This document shows positions 1 to 9,141 of a stretch of DNA of 64,000 nucleotides, piece by piece (the first letter of the stretch is position 1; every line of letters starts with the position of its first letter). Made by a program: the position numbers and the translations under genes. Below the pieces are notes generated by a model. It made no database searches. It was not told the origin of the DNA and saw nothing but the letters and a program-made list of their open reading frames with translations. The DNA is from Candidatus Pantoea soli (GTDB lineage Bacteria; Pseudomonadota; Gammaproteobacteria; Enterobacterales; Enterobacteriaceae): NCBI RefSeq assembly GCF_007833795.1, contig NZ_CP032702.1, positions 2,542,001 to 2,606,000 on the forward strand, given 5' to 3'.

Positions 1-746
1 GGATTGACCGCGCCGGTCCCCACAGCCGAGGCGGCATTGTCGCCGCCGCCACCCGCCACCTGTACCGTGCTGGCTAAGCCCCAGGCGCGGGCCACCGCTT
101 CACTCAGCGTGCCGCTGACCGCACTGCCTTCAACCAGGGCGGGCATCTGCGCCCGCGTCAGGCCGGAGATAGCCAGCAGCGCATCAGACCAGTCACGCTG
201 TGCGACATCCAGCCACAGCGTCCCGGCGGCGTCCGAGGGATCGCTGACAAAACGGCCGGTAAGACGCCAGCGCAGGTAATCTTTGGGCAGCAGTACCCTG
301 GCGATGCGGCGAAACAGCGCCGGCTCGTGCTCTGCTACCCAACGCAGTTTGGGAGCGGTAAAGCCCGGCATGATCCTGTTGCCGCTGATCTGCATCATCT
401 CCGGATGCTGCGTCTGCAGCGCAGTGCACTGGCTGGCGCTGCGCGTGTCATTCCACAGAATGCACGGGCGCAGCACAGCGCCTTGCGCATCCAGCAGCAC
501 CGCGCCGTGCATCTGACCGGAGAGACCCACAGCGCGGATCGCCGCCCATGCCGCCGGCGCCTGCTGCCGTAAGCGCGTGACCACCTGATTACACGCCTGC
601 CACCAGCTTTCCGGATCCTGTTCGGCCCAGTGCGGATGCGGGCGCTGTACGCTGAGCGCAGCGTGCTGCGTGGCGACAATTTCGCCCTGCGCATCAAGGA
701 TCAGCGCTTTCAGTTCAGAGGTGCCGAGATCTATTCCGAGATACAT
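1..746 (-). CDS. xylB: Xylulokinase (D-xylulose kinase), N-terminal part
   Basis: FGGY-family sugar kinase that would phosphorylate D-xylulose to D-xylulose 5-phosphate in the cytoplasm. The frame is open to the window edge, giving about 248 residues, roughly half of a normal xylulokinase. The start MYLGIDLGTSELKALI is the family's phosphate-binding loop, followed by the typical GLSGQMHG and LWNDTR segments and, near the window edge, GGGGDNAASAVGTG. The ATG at 746 lies 10 bp after the dalD stop, with a G-rich ribosome site just upstream, so the two genes form one operon. Beside a D-arabinitol dehydrogenase it is most likely the kinase of that pathway (dalK-like); a role in xylose use cannot be excluded because the other neighbours are outside the window. 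Confidence 0.9.
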   Translation of the reverse strand, partial: MYLGIDLGTSELKALILDAQGEIVATQHAALSVQRPHPHWAEQDPESWWQACNQVVTRLRQQAPAAWAAIRAVGLSGQMHGAVLLDAQGAVLRPCILWNDTRSASQCTALQTQHPEMMQISGNRIMPGFTAPKLRWVAEHEPALFRRIARVLLPKDYLRWRLTGRFVSDPSDAAGTLWLDVAQRDWSDALLAISGLTRAQMPALVEGSAVSGTLSEAVARAWGLASTVQVAGGGGDNAASAVGTGAVN

Positions 747-756
747 CGCGCGCCCC

Positions 757-2151
757 CTAAGCCGTTGCCGGCGTCTGTGCCACCTGCGCCAGTTCGCGCT
801 GCAGGGCGTTGACGGTGCGTGTCATCAGAGCATGGAACGCCGGATCATCAGCCAGCTCCGCGAACAGCGCCCGGTCGCGCAGAAAGGCGCTGAGGGCATC
901 GGGGCGGGCAAACTGCTGACGCAGCGCCGCGGCCTGCAACATGCCATCCTGATAGCTGTACGGCAGGCTCCCGCTGGCCCAGCGCTGCAGAAAGAGGAAA
1001 AACAGCGCCGGCAGTCTGGCCGTCGCCACCGGTTCCACGCCGCGCTGATAGCCTGCACGCAGCGTAGGCGTCACCATGGCGGGAATTTTTGACAGGCCGT
1101 CAGCCGCCACGCGCTGGTTAGTGTCTTTGATATAAGGATTACTGAAACGCGCCAGAACGACGTCGCGATAGTCAGCCAGATCGAGCGGGCTCGGCGACAG
1201 TGATGGTATGACATCCTGCGTGATGTACTCCTCTGCCAGCTGGCGGATGGCGGGCTGCCGCAGACTGTCGTCGATATACTGATGCCCTGTCAGCGTGCCG
1301 GCCCAGGCTATGGCGGCGTGCGTGGCGTTGAGAATGCGGATTTTTGCCTCTTCCCACGGCAGCACCGAATCCACCAGCTGCACGCCGACGTTTTCCAGCG
1401 CTGGCCGCCCGGCGATGAAATTGTCCTCAACAACCCACTGAATAAAGGATTCTGCCATCACCGGCACCCTGTCATCCCTGCCGGTGGCGGCTTTGACGCG
1501 CTGCGCCACCTCCGGCGTCGGTCGCGGAGTAATGCGGTCGACCATGGTGTCTGGCGCGGTCGTGTTTGCGGTTACCCAGGCCGCCAGCGCACTGTCGCCT
1601 TTTGCCGCCAGGAACGTCAGAAAGCCGCGGCGGAAACGTTCACCGTTGTGTCGCAGATTATCGCAATTCAGCAGCGTTACCGGCGCACCACCGCTGGTCA
1701 TCCGCTGCTGCAGAATGCGCGCCAGCGCGCCGTAGATCGTGCGGGTGTCACCGTGCAGATCGGCCTGGATATCTGCCTGCGTGCAATCCAGTTCATATTC
1801 CGGCGTCAGGTAATATCCGGCTTCGGTCACGGTAAAGCTGATGACGCGGGTATGCGCCTGCGCGCCCTGCGCAACCAGCGCGCTGAGTTCACTGTCCCAC
1901 GGCAGAATGTGGCGCAGCGAAGTAATGGCCTCGTAGTGGCGCTCACCTGCCGGCGTGACGGTCTCCAGCACGTATTCACCCTGCTGTGCCTCCAGCTGGC
2001 TGAGCAGCGTGGCCGCATCCTGGCGGATATTGCCCAGCGCGATATGCCAGCTGTCGTCGCCCTGCTGACGCAGTTTGTGCAGATACCATGCCTGATGGGC
2101 ACGGTGGAAAGAGCCTGCGCCGATATGCATCCACACCGATTGGGTTGTCAT
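757..2151 (-). CDS. dalD: D-arabinitol 4-dehydrogenase
   Basis: Member of the long-chain mannitol dehydrogenase family, about 464 residues, expected to oxidise D-arabinitol to D-xylulose with NAD. The N-terminal nucleotide-binding segment [11 protein letters not shown] (about residues 9-19) and the [10 protein letters not shown] segment are family hallmarks, and the overall sequence resembles Klebsiella DalD more than mannonate or mannitol enzymes. I chose the ATG at 2151 over a GTG at 2157 because GAGG sits five bases before the ATG, while the GTG overlaps that ribosome site. The xylulokinase gene follows 10 bp downstream, completing conversion to xylulose 5-phosphate. A transporter would be expected beyond the window edge. 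Confidence 0.85.
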   Translation of the reverse strand: MTTQSVWMHIGAGSFHRAHQAWYLHKLRQQGDDSWHIALGNIRQDAATLLSQLEAQQGEYVLETVTPAGERHYEAITSLRHILPWDSELSALVAQGAQAHTRVISFTVTEAGYYLTPEYELDCTQADIQADLHGDTRTIYGALARILQQRMTSGGAPVTLLNCDNLRHNGERFRRGFLTFLAAKGDSALAAWVTANTTAPDTMVDRITPRPTPEVAQRVKAATGRDDRVPVMAESFIQWVVEDNFIAGRPALENVGVQLVDSVLPWEEAKIRILNATHAAIAWAGTLTGHQYIDDSLRQPAIRQLAEEYITQDVIPSLSPSPLDLADYRDVVLARFSNPYIKDTNQRVAADGLSKIPAMVTPTLRAGYQRGVEPVATARLPALFFLFLQRWASGSLPYSYQDGMLQAAALRQQFARPDALSAFLRDRALFAELADDPAFHALMTRTVNALQRELAQVAQTPATA

Positions 2152-2167
2152 GGTCACCTCAAATTAA

Positions 2168-2196
2168 ACATTTGCCAATTTAAAGGGCTTTTGCCC
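2168..2196. repeat. 29-bp direct repeat, copy 1, dalD promoter side
   Basis: This copy and the one at 2257-2285 agree at about 25 of 29 bases. Each begins ACATTTGC and ends with AGGGCTTTTGCCC, which contains the palindromic arms GGGC/GCCC around TTTT. The copies are 89 bp apart in the gap between the divergent dalD and sorC-type regulator genes, so they are probable operator sites. This copy begins 17 bp from the dalD start. Confidence 0.6.
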
Positions 2197-2256
2197 GGTG
2201 AGGCCTAGCATAGTCGGCGTCAGCTGCGGACTTCTGCGAACCGCATCACAATTAAT

Positions 2257-2285
2257 ACATTTGCTCTTTTTAAGGGCTTTTGCCC
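2257..2285. repeat. 29-bp direct repeat, copy 2, regulator side
   Basis: Second copy of the repeat seen at 2168-2196, in the same orientation, differing only in the central A/T-rich part. It lies 62 bp upstream of the divergent regulator gene. The likely binder is the adjacent SorC-family protein, which would then control both genes; this is inference from position and symmetry. Confidence 0.6.
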
Positions 2286-2347
2286 AATTACCGCTCCGGC
2301 GTGAATCCGCGATAAACTGCTGTCACAGTGGTTAACGGAAGCGCGGG

Positions 2348-3307
2348 ATGAGCAGAGAAGAGAAAAAACAGGAGCTGGCGGCGCGGGCGGCATGGATGTA
2401 TTACGTGGCCGGCGTCACGCAGCAGGAGATTGCGCGCGCGCTGGGATTATCGCGTCAGGTGGCTCAGCGGCTGGTATCCAGCGCGCGGGAAATGGGCATG
2501 GTCAGCGTCAAAATCGACCATCCGGTAACGCACTGCCTGCAACTGGCGCATGACATCCAGCACCGCTTTGGACTGGAATTATGCCGCGTGGTGCCCTCTG
2601 CACAGCTGGATGACGACGCGATTCAGCAGATGCTGGCGGTGGAAGGCGCGGCCGTGATGACGCAGTTCATCAGCGAAGAGCAACCGCAGGTGTTCGGCAT
2701 CGGTTCCGGAAAAACGCTGCGTGCCATTATTGATTCGCTGCCGTGGATTGAGCGTCCACAGCATCAGTGCGTATCCATGATCGGCGCGATTGCACGCGAC
2801 GATTCCGGCACCCGCTACGATGTGCCGCTGAAAATGGCGGAAAAAATGCAGGGAAAATATTTCTTCATTCCTGCGCCGCTCTACGCCGATACGCCGGAAG
2901 ATAAGGCGATGTGGGTGCAACATCAGGTATACCAGCGCGTCACACAGCGCGCGCTGCAGGCGGACGTCGCATTTGTTGGCATTGGCGAAGTGCAACCAGG
3001 TTGTCCGCTGAATGCAGAGGGCTTCATCACCGATGCGCAGGTGGAGGCGCTGAACGCCCGTGGCGTGGTGGGCGAGATGCTCGGGCACTTCTTTAACCAG
3101 CAGGGTGAGCGGGTCTGGGGGGAAACCGATGCGCTGCTGACCAGCGTACTGCTGGAAAGCCAGACACAGCGCCGCATCGTTGCTTTTGCCGGCAGCGCAC
3201 GCAAATATGCGGCAATCCGCGCAGCGCTGCTCGGCGGCTGGATTTCCGGCCTGGTCACGGATGAGGAGACAGCGCTGAAGCTGCTGCGGGAGTCATCGCG
3301 CCTGTGA
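2348..3307 (+). CDS. dalR: SorC/DeoR-type sugar-responsive transcriptional regulator
   Basis: About 319 residues, the usual size for the SorC family. The N-terminus carries a helix-turn-helix (YVAGVTQQEIARALGLSRQ, about residues 19-37) and the remainder is the sugar-phosphate-binding domain typical of SorC proteins, with GIGSGKTLRAI and VGIGEVQPG segments. It is divergent from dalD, and two 29-bp repeats lie between them. By analogy with the Klebsiella dal locus it should control D-arabinitol genes. The gene symbol rests on this context, so a regulator of another polyol is possible. It converges on hisP with a hairpin between the two stops. Confidence 0.75.
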   Translation: MSREEKKQELAARAAWMYYVAGVTQQEIARALGLSRQVAQRLVSSAREMGMVSVKIDHPVTHCLQLAHDIQHRFGLELCRVVPSAQLDDDAIQQMLAVEGAAVMTQFISEEQPQVFGIGSGKTLRAIIDSLPWIERPQHQCVSMIGAIARDDSGTRYDVPLKMAEKMQGKYFFIPAPLYADTPEDKAMWVQHQVYQRVTQRALQADVAFVGIGEVQPGCPLNAEGFITDAQVEALNARGVVGEMLGHFFNQQGERVWGETDALLTSVLLESQTQRRIVAFAGSARKYAAIRAALLGGWISGLVTDEETALKLLRESSRL

Positions 3308-3312
3308 GACGG

Positions 3313-3340
3313 CTGGCGGTGCCATCCGGCGCGCCGCCAG
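3313..3340. terminator. Hairpin between convergent dalR and hisP
   Basis: The arms CTGGCGG and CCGCCAG, extendable with a wobble pair, flank a short loop between the two convergent stop codons. No T-run follows on either strand, so it is a weak terminator or only a 3' end stabiliser. Confidence 0.35.
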
Positions 3341-3351
3341 GGTTCAGAGAC

Positions 3352-4131
3352 CTATTTCAGCGATCCTTTCAGGAACTGCTGCAGGCGCGGACTTTGCGGG
3401 TTGCCGAATAGCGCATCCGGTGTGCCCTGCTCTTCAATCTTGCCCTGATGCAGGAAAATCATATGGTTTGAAACGTGACGGGCAAATTCCATTTCATGGG
3501 TAACCACCACCATGGTTTTGCCCTCTTCCGCCAGTTTCTGCATGATGCGCAGCACTTCGCCCACCAGTTCGGGATCGAGCGCGGAGGTCGGTTCATCAAA
3601 CAGCAGCACCTCCGGCTCCATCGCCAGCGCACGGGCAATGGAGACACGCTGCTGCTGGCCGCCTGAAAGGTGCACCGGATATTTGGCGCGCGCACGGGCG
3701 TCAATCCCCACTTTGTCCAGATATTTGATGGCCCGCTCGCGCGCTTCGGCTTTGCTCAGCCCCAGCACCTGAACTGGCGCTTCGGTGACGTTATCCAGCA
3801 CGGTCATGTGCGACCACAGGTTAAAGTGCTGGAACACCATGGTCAGGCGGGTGCGCAGCGAGCGCAGCTGCTCCTTATTCGCCACTTTCAGCTGGCCGTC
3901 GGTGTCGCGCACCAGGGTGATCTGCTCGTTGTTTACCGCGATGGTGCCTTCGCTCGGTTTTTCGAGGAAGTTAATGCAGCGCAGGAAGGTGCTTTTGCCC
4001 GACCCTGACGAACCGATAATGCTGATCACATCACCGGCATTGGCCTGCAGGGAGACGCCTTTTAACACTTCATGTTCACCGTAACGCTTGTGCAGTTCGG
4101 TCACGCTTAATTTATTTTCAGCCATAGTCAT
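3352..4131 (-). CDS. hisP: Histidine/basic amino acid ABC transporter ATPase HisP
   Basis: Cytoplasmic ATPase subunit of the histidine (and lysine/arginine/ornithine) importer, 259 residues, near-identical in layout to E. coli HisP. Walker A GSSGSGKS lies at residues 40-47, the signature LSGGQQQR near 157, and Walker [12 protein letters not shown] follows. It ends with the characteristic [11 protein letters not shown]. It follows hisM by 2 bp and is the last gene of the hisJQMP operon. A second ATG at 4125 has a better distance to an upstream GAG and may be the true start. Confidence 0.95.
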   Translation of the reverse strand: MTMAENKLSVTELHKRYGEHEVLKGVSLQANAGDVISIIGSSGSGKSTFLRCINFLEKPSEGTIAVNNEQITLVRDTDGQLKVANKEQLRSLRTRLTMVFQHFNLWSHMTVLDNVTEAPVQVLGLSKAEARERAIKYLDKVGIDARARAKYPVHLSGGQQQRVSIARALAMEPEVLLFDEPTSALDPELVGEVLRIMQKLAEEGKTMVVVTHEMEFARHVSNHMIFLHQGKIEEQGTPDALFGNPQSPRLQQFLKGSLK

Positions 4132-4133
4132 AC

Positions 4134-4850
4134 TCAGTGTGACGAAGAGGATTTCACGTGCGCCAGGAAGCGGCGTTCTGCCAGGCGGAACAGGCTGATC
4201 AGCACGTAAGAGATAATCAGGTAAAGCACCGCTGCGATGCCAAACGCGGTAAACGGCTGGTAGGTCGCCGAGTTGATATCGCGCGCCACCTTCAGCAGAT
4301 CCGGCACGGTGGCGGTAAACGCCAGCGCGGTAGAGTGCAGCATCAGGATCACTTCATTGCTGTAAGCAGGCAAGGCAGTGCGCAGTGCCGAGGGCAAAAT
4401 GATGCAGCGGTAGAGTTTAAACGGCGAGAAACCATAGGCGCGCGCCGCTTCGATTTCGCCATGCGGCACGGCACGAATCGCCCCGGCAAAAATTTCCGTG
4501 GTGTAAGCGCAGGTGTTAAGCGTAAACGCCAGCAGCGTACAGTTCAGGCCGCTGCGGAAAAAGGCGTTCAGTAGTTCCGATCCCTTCACCACTTCCAGCG
4601 TATACATGCCGGAGTAGAACACCAGCAGCTGCACATAGAGCGGCGTGCCGCGAAACACATAGGTAAACAGCCACACCGGGGTGGAGATAAAACGATTGGG
4701 CGAGACGCGCGCAATGGCCAGCACCACCGCCAGGCAGCCGCCGATCACCACCGACAGAATCAGCAGCCAGAGCGTAATCGCCACGCCGGTAAAACGGTAA
4801 CCGTCGGTCCAGAGCAGCTGCTGCCAGTATTCGTGAATAATTTCGATCAT
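4134..4850 (-). CDS. hisM: Histidine ABC transporter permease HisM
   Basis: Inner-membrane permease, 238 residues, of the polar amino acid family. It carries about five membrane segments and the cytoplasmic EAA loop ([18 protein letters not shown]) that contacts HisP. The start overlaps the hisQ stop by 4 bp (ATGA), as expected for coupled translation of the two partner permeases. Sequence and length match E. coli HisM closely. Confidence 0.95.
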   Translation of the reverse strand: MIEIIHEYWQQLLWTDGYRFTGVAITLWLLILSVVIGGCLAVVLAIARVSPNRFISTPVWLFTYVFRGTPLYVQLLVFYSGMYTLEVVKGSELLNAFFRSGLNCTLLAFTLNTCAYTTEIFAGAIRAVPHGEIEAARAYGFSPFKLYRCIILPSALRTALPAYSNEVILMLHSTALAFTATVPDLLKVARDINSATYQPFTAFGIAAVLYLIISYVLISLFRLAERRFLAHVKSSSSH

Positions 4851-5533
4851 AGTTCTGCCCTTTTCACCCCAACCGTGTAGCGGCGTTCAAGCCACCACAG
4901 CACGCCGTTTGACAGCGTGGTAAACACCAGATAAATCACTCCGGCGACAATGGCGAAATAGAACGGCTGCCAGGTGCTTTTCCCCGCCAGCTGGGTGGCT
5001 TTAACCACATCTTCCAGACCCAGCAGCGAAACCAGTGCCGTGGCCTTCAGGATCACCTGCCAGTTATTCCCGATCCCCGGCAGCGCGAAGCGCATCATGG
5101 CGGGAAACAGAATGCGGCGGAAGGTTTGCGCGCCGGTGAAGCCAAACGCCGTCGCCGCTTCGATCTGCCCTTTCGGCACCGCGAGAAACGCGCCGCGGAA
5201 GGTTTCGGTGAAATAGGCACCGTAGATAAAACCGAGGGTGATGATACCGGCCACCATCGGGTCAATATCAAACTGGGCCATTCCCAGCGCGTCGGTGACG
5301 GCATTAAGGGCGATCTGCAGGCCGTAGAAGATCAGCAGCATCAGGACCAGGTCCGGCACGCCACGAATCAGCGTGGTATAGCCTTCAAAAATCATCGCCA
5401 GCAGGCGATGGCGGGAGAGTTTGGCGCCGGCCCCAATCAGGCCGAGTATCACCGCCAGTAACACCGAGCTGAGCGCCAGCTCAAGGGTCACCAGCGTGCC
5501 CTTGAGAATTACTTCAGAATAGCCATACAGCAT
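4847..5533 (-). CDS. hisQ: Histidine ABC transporter permease HisQ
   Basis: Inner-membrane partner of HisM. The frame stays open further upstream, but homology with E. coli HisQ begins at MLYGYSEVILKG, so I set the ATG at 5533, giving 228 residues as in E. coli. An AGGA lies eight bases upstream of it. The EAA loop GQIEAATAFGFTGAQTFRR and the segment NNWQVILKATALVSLLGLED are characteristic. The 196 bp between hisJ and this start carry two hairpins that probably lower expression of hisQMP relative to hisJ. Confidence 0.94.
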   Translation of the reverse strand: MLYGYSEVILKGTLVTLELALSSVLLAVILGLIGAGAKLSRHRLLAMIFEGYTTLIRGVPDLVLMLLIFYGLQIALNAVTDALGMAQFDIDPMVAGIITLGFIYGAYFTETFRGAFLAVPKGQIEAATAFGFTGAQTFRRILFPAMMRFALPGIGNNWQVILKATALVSLLGLEDVVKATQLAGKSTWQPFYFAIVAGVIYLVFTTLSNGVLWWLERRYTVGVKRAEL

Positions 5534-5639
5534 GGAGTCAATCCTGTCGTGAGGGAAACAATAACAAACGCTGCCCGGCAGCAAGCGGACAGTCCTGAAC
5601 GGGGATGTGAAGCACGGAAGAATGGCGGCAAGCGTATGA

Positions 5640-5672
5640 ACTCCGGGGTTTACCTGAGTAAGCACCCGGAGT
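5640..5672 (-). other. Intercistronic hairpin between hisJ and hisQ (distal)
   Basis: Outer arms ACTCCGGG and CCCGGAGT match perfectly over 8 bp, and the loop itself contains TTAC/GTAA that can pair. It lies between hisJ and hisQ. Such elements commonly stabilise the upstream binding-protein message or cause partial termination; no T-run is present, so stabilisation is the simpler reading. Confidence 0.55.
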
Positions 5673-5691
5673 GAATCGTTATGGCCCTGAA

Positions 5692-5726
5692 TCCTGTTAC
5701 TCAGCAGTCCCGCTCAGGCAACAGGA
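5692..5726 (-). other. Intercistronic hairpin just after hisJ (proximal)
   Basis: The arms TCCTGTT and AACAGGA bracket further partial pairing, beginning 4 bp after the hisJ stop codon. Together with the hairpin at 5640-5672 it forms a double stem-loop in the hisJ-hisQ gap, where Salmonella carries a repeated palindromic element. Confidence 0.5.
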
Positions 5727-5729
5727 CAC

Positions 5730-6512
5730 TTAATCGCCGTACACGTTGAAATCAAAGTACTTCTTCGCAATCTTGTCGTAGGTGCCGTCTTTGCGCATCG
5801 CCTCAAAGGCTTTGTCGATGGCGGCTTTCAGATCGGCGTCGTCTTTACGCAGCCCCATCCCGGTGCCGACACCAAAGATTTTGTCATCTTTTACTGCCGG
5901 GCCGGCAAAAGCGTAGTTCTTGCCCACCGGCTGTTTCAGGAAGCCTTCACTCGCCTGCACCTCATCCTGGAAAGCGGCGTCAATGCGGCCCGCGTTCAGA
6001 TCCTGGTAAACCAGATCCTGGTTGGCATAAGGCGTGACGTTAACGCCTTTTGGCCGCCAGTACTGATTGGCATAGGTTTCCTGGGTGGTGCCCTGCAGCA
6101 GACCGATGTTTTTGCCTTTCAGCGACTCAATGGTCGGTTGCAGCTTCGAGCCTTTAGGTGCCACTAAGCGGGCATTGGCCGCATAGAGTTTGTCAGAGAA
6201 CGCGATCTCTTCCTGACGCTTCTCGGTAATTGACAGTGAGGAGATGATGGCATCGATCTTTTTCGCCTTCAGCGACGGGATCAGCGCATCGAAATCACTT
6301 TCCACATAAGTACATTTGGTCTGAATACGCTTACAGATCTCATTCGCCAGATCGATATCAAAACCGACTAACTGGCCCTGAGCGTTCTTGGACTCAAACG
6401 GCGGGTAGGTTGGATCGGTCCCGATGCGCAGCGTCTGCGGTACCGCTGCGAACACGCTCGCAGCACTGGACATCGCCAGCATCAGAGAAAGAGCCAGAAC
6501 TCGCTTTTTCAT
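5730..6512 (-). CDS. hisJ: Periplasmic histidine / Lys-Arg-Orn binding protein (HisJ/ArgT type)
   Basis: Substrate-binding protein of the importer, 260 residues, with a Sec signal peptide ending near SVFAA (about residue 23) and the family segments [24 protein letters not shown] and [17 protein letters not shown]. coli and Salmonella have two paralogues here (argT and hisJ). This window has only one, and it mixes features: FESKNAQG resembles HisJ, while SDFDALIPS and the ending FDFNVYGD resemble ArgT. It probably serves both ligand groups. It is first in the hisJQMP operon and has a sigma-54-like promoter about 66 bp upstream. Confidence 0.88.
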   Translation of the reverse strand: MKKRVLALSLMLAMSSAASVFAAVPQTLRIGTDPTYPPFESKNAQGQLVGFDIDLANEICKRIQTKCTYVESDFDALIPSLKAKKIDAIISSLSITEKRQEEIAFSDKLYAANARLVAPKGSKLQPTIESLKGKNIGLLQGTTQETYANQYWRPKGVNVTPYANQDLVYQDLNAGRIDAAFQDEVQASEGFLKQPVGKNYAFAGPAVKDDKIFGVGTGMGLRKDDADLKAAIDKAFEAMRKDGTYDKIAKKYFDFNVYGD

Positions 6513-6577
6513 AGGTAACCCTCAAGTGAAGTGCTTATTGTTATGTGGTGCGTGATGTGTATTTGCGCTGAATGCTG

Positions 6578-6593
6578 TGCAGGTTTCATGCCA
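6578..6593 (-). promoter_or_regulatory. Sigma-54 (RpoN) promoter of hisJ
   Basis: Read on the minus strand, TGGCATGAAACCTGCA has GG and GC separated by exactly 10 bp, as in the sigma-54 consensus TGGCACG-N4-TTGCA. Only two defined positions differ. Transcription would start near 6567, leaving a leader of about 55 nt before hisJ. The Salmonella argT promoter is likewise nitrogen-regulated. Confidence 0.7.
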
Positions 6594-6760
6594 GTTGTGA
6601 GAATCGGCGAAACTGTGTGCAGGCGCACTAATTACCGCGCCGGTTGCGGGCGCAAGCACTTAGTTTGTGAGGGAAATATAACAGCGGCGCAGCGAAGAAA
6701 AAGTGAGTTTGTTAACTTTTGGTGCACAAGATGCACGAACAGTGATCGGCCCCGCGCTTT

Positions 6761-6777
6761 TGCACGCAAACAGTGCA
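6761..6777. promoter_or_regulatory. NtrC (GlnG) enhancer site upstream of hisJ
   Basis: TGCACGCAAACAGTGCA is a perfect TGCAC-N7-GTGCA dyad, the NtrC consensus. It lies about 180 bp upstream of the sigma-54-like promoter, a normal enhancer distance. Further TGCAC half-sites occur at 6723-6727 and 6732-6736. The gap 6513-6903 contains no convincing gene; it holds this control region and, near 6874-6892, a GC-rich hairpin after ubiX without a T-run. Confidence 0.7.
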
Positions 6778-6903
6778 CAGCGGCGCATTATGGAGTAGCG
6801 CGTGGCCCGCAGCGGATAACATGCTGCTGCGCAGCGGCCAGCGACAAGCACCGCACCCTGACCGCTTACCCGCCGCCGCCAGCCTGGCGGCGCGACTGCA
6901 CCG

Positions 6904-7473
6904 TTATGCGCCATGCCAGCGGGTAAACAGATCCTGCGGCAGCGTAAGGTCAAACTGATCGATCACGCGATTGACCGTCTGATCAACCAGATCCTCGATG
7001 CGCTGTGGACGATGGTAGAACGCCGGCACCGGCGGCATGATCATCGCGCCCAATTCCGCTGCGGTGGTCATCATCCGCAGATGGCCGACGTGCAGCGGCG
7101 TTTCACGCACGCACAGCACCAGCCGGCGCTGCTCTTTCAGCACCACGTCAGCGGCGCGCGTCAGCAGACTGTCACTGTAGCTGTGGACAATGCCGGACAG
7201 GGTTTTCATCGAACAGGGCAGAATTACCATGCCCAGCGTTTTAAACGAGCCGGAAGAGATACTGGCCCCGATATCGCGCACGTCATGCACCACATCTGCC
7301 AGCGCCTGCACATCACGCACGCTGTAGTCGGTTTCCAGCGCCAGCGTCTGCCGCGCCGCGGGACTCATCACCAGATGGGTTTCTACCTCCGCCAGCGGTT
7401 GCAGCACCTGCAGCATGCGTACCCCGTAAATTGCGCCGCTGGCGCCGGAAATACCAATGATGAGTCGTTTCAT
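6904..7473 (-). CDS. ubiX: Flavin prenyltransferase UbiX
   Basis: Makes the prenylated FMN cofactor needed by the UbiD decarboxylase in ubiquinone synthesis. It has 189 residues, the usual length, starting MKRLIIGISGASGAIYG (flavin-binding loop), with further hallmarks LPCSMKTLSGI and RETPLHVGHLRMM. It follows purF by 114 bp, as in E. coli, but a strong terminator lies between, so it probably has its own promoter or depends on read-through. Confidence 0.95.
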   Translation of the reverse strand: MKRLIIGISGASGAIYGVRMLQVLQPLAEVETHLVMSPAARQTLALETDYSVRDVQALADVVHDVRDIGASISSGSFKTLGMVILPCSMKTLSGIVHSYSDSLLTRAADVVLKEQRRLVLCVRETPLHVGHLRMMTTAAELGAMIMPPVPAFYHRPQRIEDLVDQTVNRVIDQFDLTLPQDLFTRWHGA

Positions 7474-7528
7474 AATTCAGTCCTGCCATTCAGAGTGCGG
7501 CAATGATAGCCGTTAGCAGCGCAGAAAT

Positions 7529-7563
7529 ACAAAAACAAACAGGGCGGGATTGCGCCCGCCCTG
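7529..7563 (-). terminator. Rho-independent terminator after purF
   Basis: On the minus strand a perfect 9-bp stem CAGGGCGGG/CCCGCCCTG with a 6-base loop is followed by TTTGTTTTTG. It ends the cvpA-purF transcript just before ubiX. Confidence 0.8.
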
Positions 7564-7587
7564 CTCTGTGCTGCCAGGTATGTCGGC

Positions 7588-9105
7588 TTAGCCTTCGTTG
7601 TGCAGCTCCAGCCCTTCCACTTCAGTCTGACGCTGGATCGCTTTGGCATCGTCGTTGCGCAGCGACTGCAGATACTCCAGGTACTGCTGGTCGACATCTT
7701 TGGTGACGTAAACGCCGTTGAACACCGAGCACTCAAACTGGGCGATATCCGGGTTCTCTTCACGCACGGCTTCAATCAGGTCATTCAGATCCTGGAAAAT
7801 CAGCGCATCCGCTTTGATCAGCTGGCGAATCTCTTCCACTTCCCGGCCGTGCGCAATCAGTTCTGTCGCGCTCGGCATATCAATGCCGTACACGTTCGGG
7901 AAACGAATTTCCGGCGCAGCAGACGCCAGGTACACGCGCTTTGCACCCGCTTCACGCGCCATTTCGATGATCTGCTCGGATGTGGTGCCGCGCACGATGG
8001 AGTCATCAACCAGCAGGACGTTTTTATCGCGGAACTCAGCTCGGTTCGCATTCAGCTTGCGGCGAACGGCACTGCGGCGCAGATGCTGGCCCGGCATGAT
8101 AAAGGTACGGCCCACGTAGCGGTTTTTCACAAAGCCCTGACGGTAAGGCTTATTGAGAATGCGCGCAATTTCCAGAGCGGTATCGGTGGAGGTTTCCGGA
8201 ATCGGGATCACCACGTCGATATCCAGATCTTCCCATTCGCGGGCGATTTTCTCACCCAGCTTGGTGCCCATGCGCACGCGCGCGCTATAGACGGAGATTT
8301 TATCGAGGAACGAGTCCGGACGGGCAAAATAGACATACTCGAACAGGCACGGATTGCTTTTCGGGTTCTCCGCGCACTGCCGGGTGAAAAGCTGGCCCTG
8401 CTCGGTGATGTAGACCGCTTCACCTGGCGCGACATCCCGGATAAATTCAAAGCCCAGCGTATCCAGCGCCACGCTTTCAGAAGCCACCATATACTCGACG
8501 CGGCCATCGGGAATTTCACGTTTGCCCAGCACCAGCGGACGGATACCGTTGGGATCGCGGAACGCCACCATACCGTGACCGATGATCATCGCCACAACGG
8601 CGTAAGCGCCGCGTACCTGCTGATGCACCGCCGCCACGGCGGCAAAAATGTTGTCGGCTTCCAGCGGATAGTGCTGAAAACGATCCAGCTCCTGCGCAAA
8701 GATATTGAGCAGAATTTCCGAATCTGAGGTGGTGTTAACATGACGGCGGCCCACTTCGAACAGCTGCTTGCGCAGTTCATGCGCGTTGGTCAGGTTGCCG
8801 TTATGCGCCAGCGTGATGCCGTAAGGCGAGTTCACATAGAAAGGCTGCGCTTCAGAGGCGCTGGAGCTGCCTGCTGTCGGATAGCGCACGTGACCAATGC
8901 CAATATTCCCCTGCAAACGCTGCATGTGGCGCGCTTCAAACACGTCGCTGACCAGGCCATTGGCCTTGCGCAGACGGAAGCAGTTCAGCGCATCGATGGT
9001 ACAAATGCCGGCGGCATCCTGCCCGCGGTGCTGCAGCACCGTTAACGCGTCATAGATCGACTGGTTTACTGGCATAAAACCGGTGATACCAACAATACCG
9101 CACAT
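7588..9105 (-). CDS. purF: Amidophosphoribosyltransferase PurF
   Basis: Catalyses the first committed step of purine synthesis, PRPP plus glutamine to phosphoribosylamine. At 505 residues it equals E. coli PurF. Cys2 (MCGIVGI) is the N-terminal nucleophile of the glutaminase domain after Met removal, and the PRPP-binding loop [14 protein letters not shown] lies near residues 363-376. It ends ELHNEG, like the E. coli protein. It is co-transcribed with cvpA and controlled by a PurR box upstream of cvpA. Confidence 0.97.
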   Translation of the reverse strand: MCGIVGITGFMPVNQSIYDALTVLQHRGQDAAGICTIDALNCFRLRKANGLVSDVFEARHMQRLQGNIGIGHVRYPTAGSSSASEAQPFYVNSPYGITLAHNGNLTNAHELRKQLFEVGRRHVNTTSDSEILLNIFAQELDRFQHYPLEADNIFAAVAAVHQQVRGAYAVVAMIIGHGMVAFRDPNGIRPLVLGKREIPDGRVEYMVASESVALDTLGFEFIRDVAPGEAVYITEQGQLFTRQCAENPKSNPCLFEYVYFARPDSFLDKISVYSARVRMGTKLGEKIAREWEDLDIDVVIPIPETSTDTALEIARILNKPYRQGFVKNRYVGRTFIMPGQHLRRSAVRRKLNANRAEFRDKNVLLVDDSIVRGTTSEQIIEMAREAGAKRVYLASAAPEIRFPNVYGIDMPSATELIAHGREVEEIRQLIKADALIFQDLNDLIEAVREENPDIAQFECSVFNGVYVTKDVDQQYLEYLQSLRNDDAKAIQRQTEVEGLELHNEG

Positions 9106-9141
9106 GTTGTCATTTCCTCATTAGCCGCACTCCCGATGGTG

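Noticed and set aside
5534..5665. Upstream extension of the hisQ reading frame
   Set aside because: The extension covers the intercistronic hairpin and lacks similarity to HisQ; the 228-residue start with an AGGA site is preferred.
6874..6892. GC-rich hairpin (CGCCGCCA-GCC-TGGCGGCG) after ubiX as a terminator
   Set aside because: The stem is perfect but no T-run follows on the minus strand, so it was not called as a terminator.
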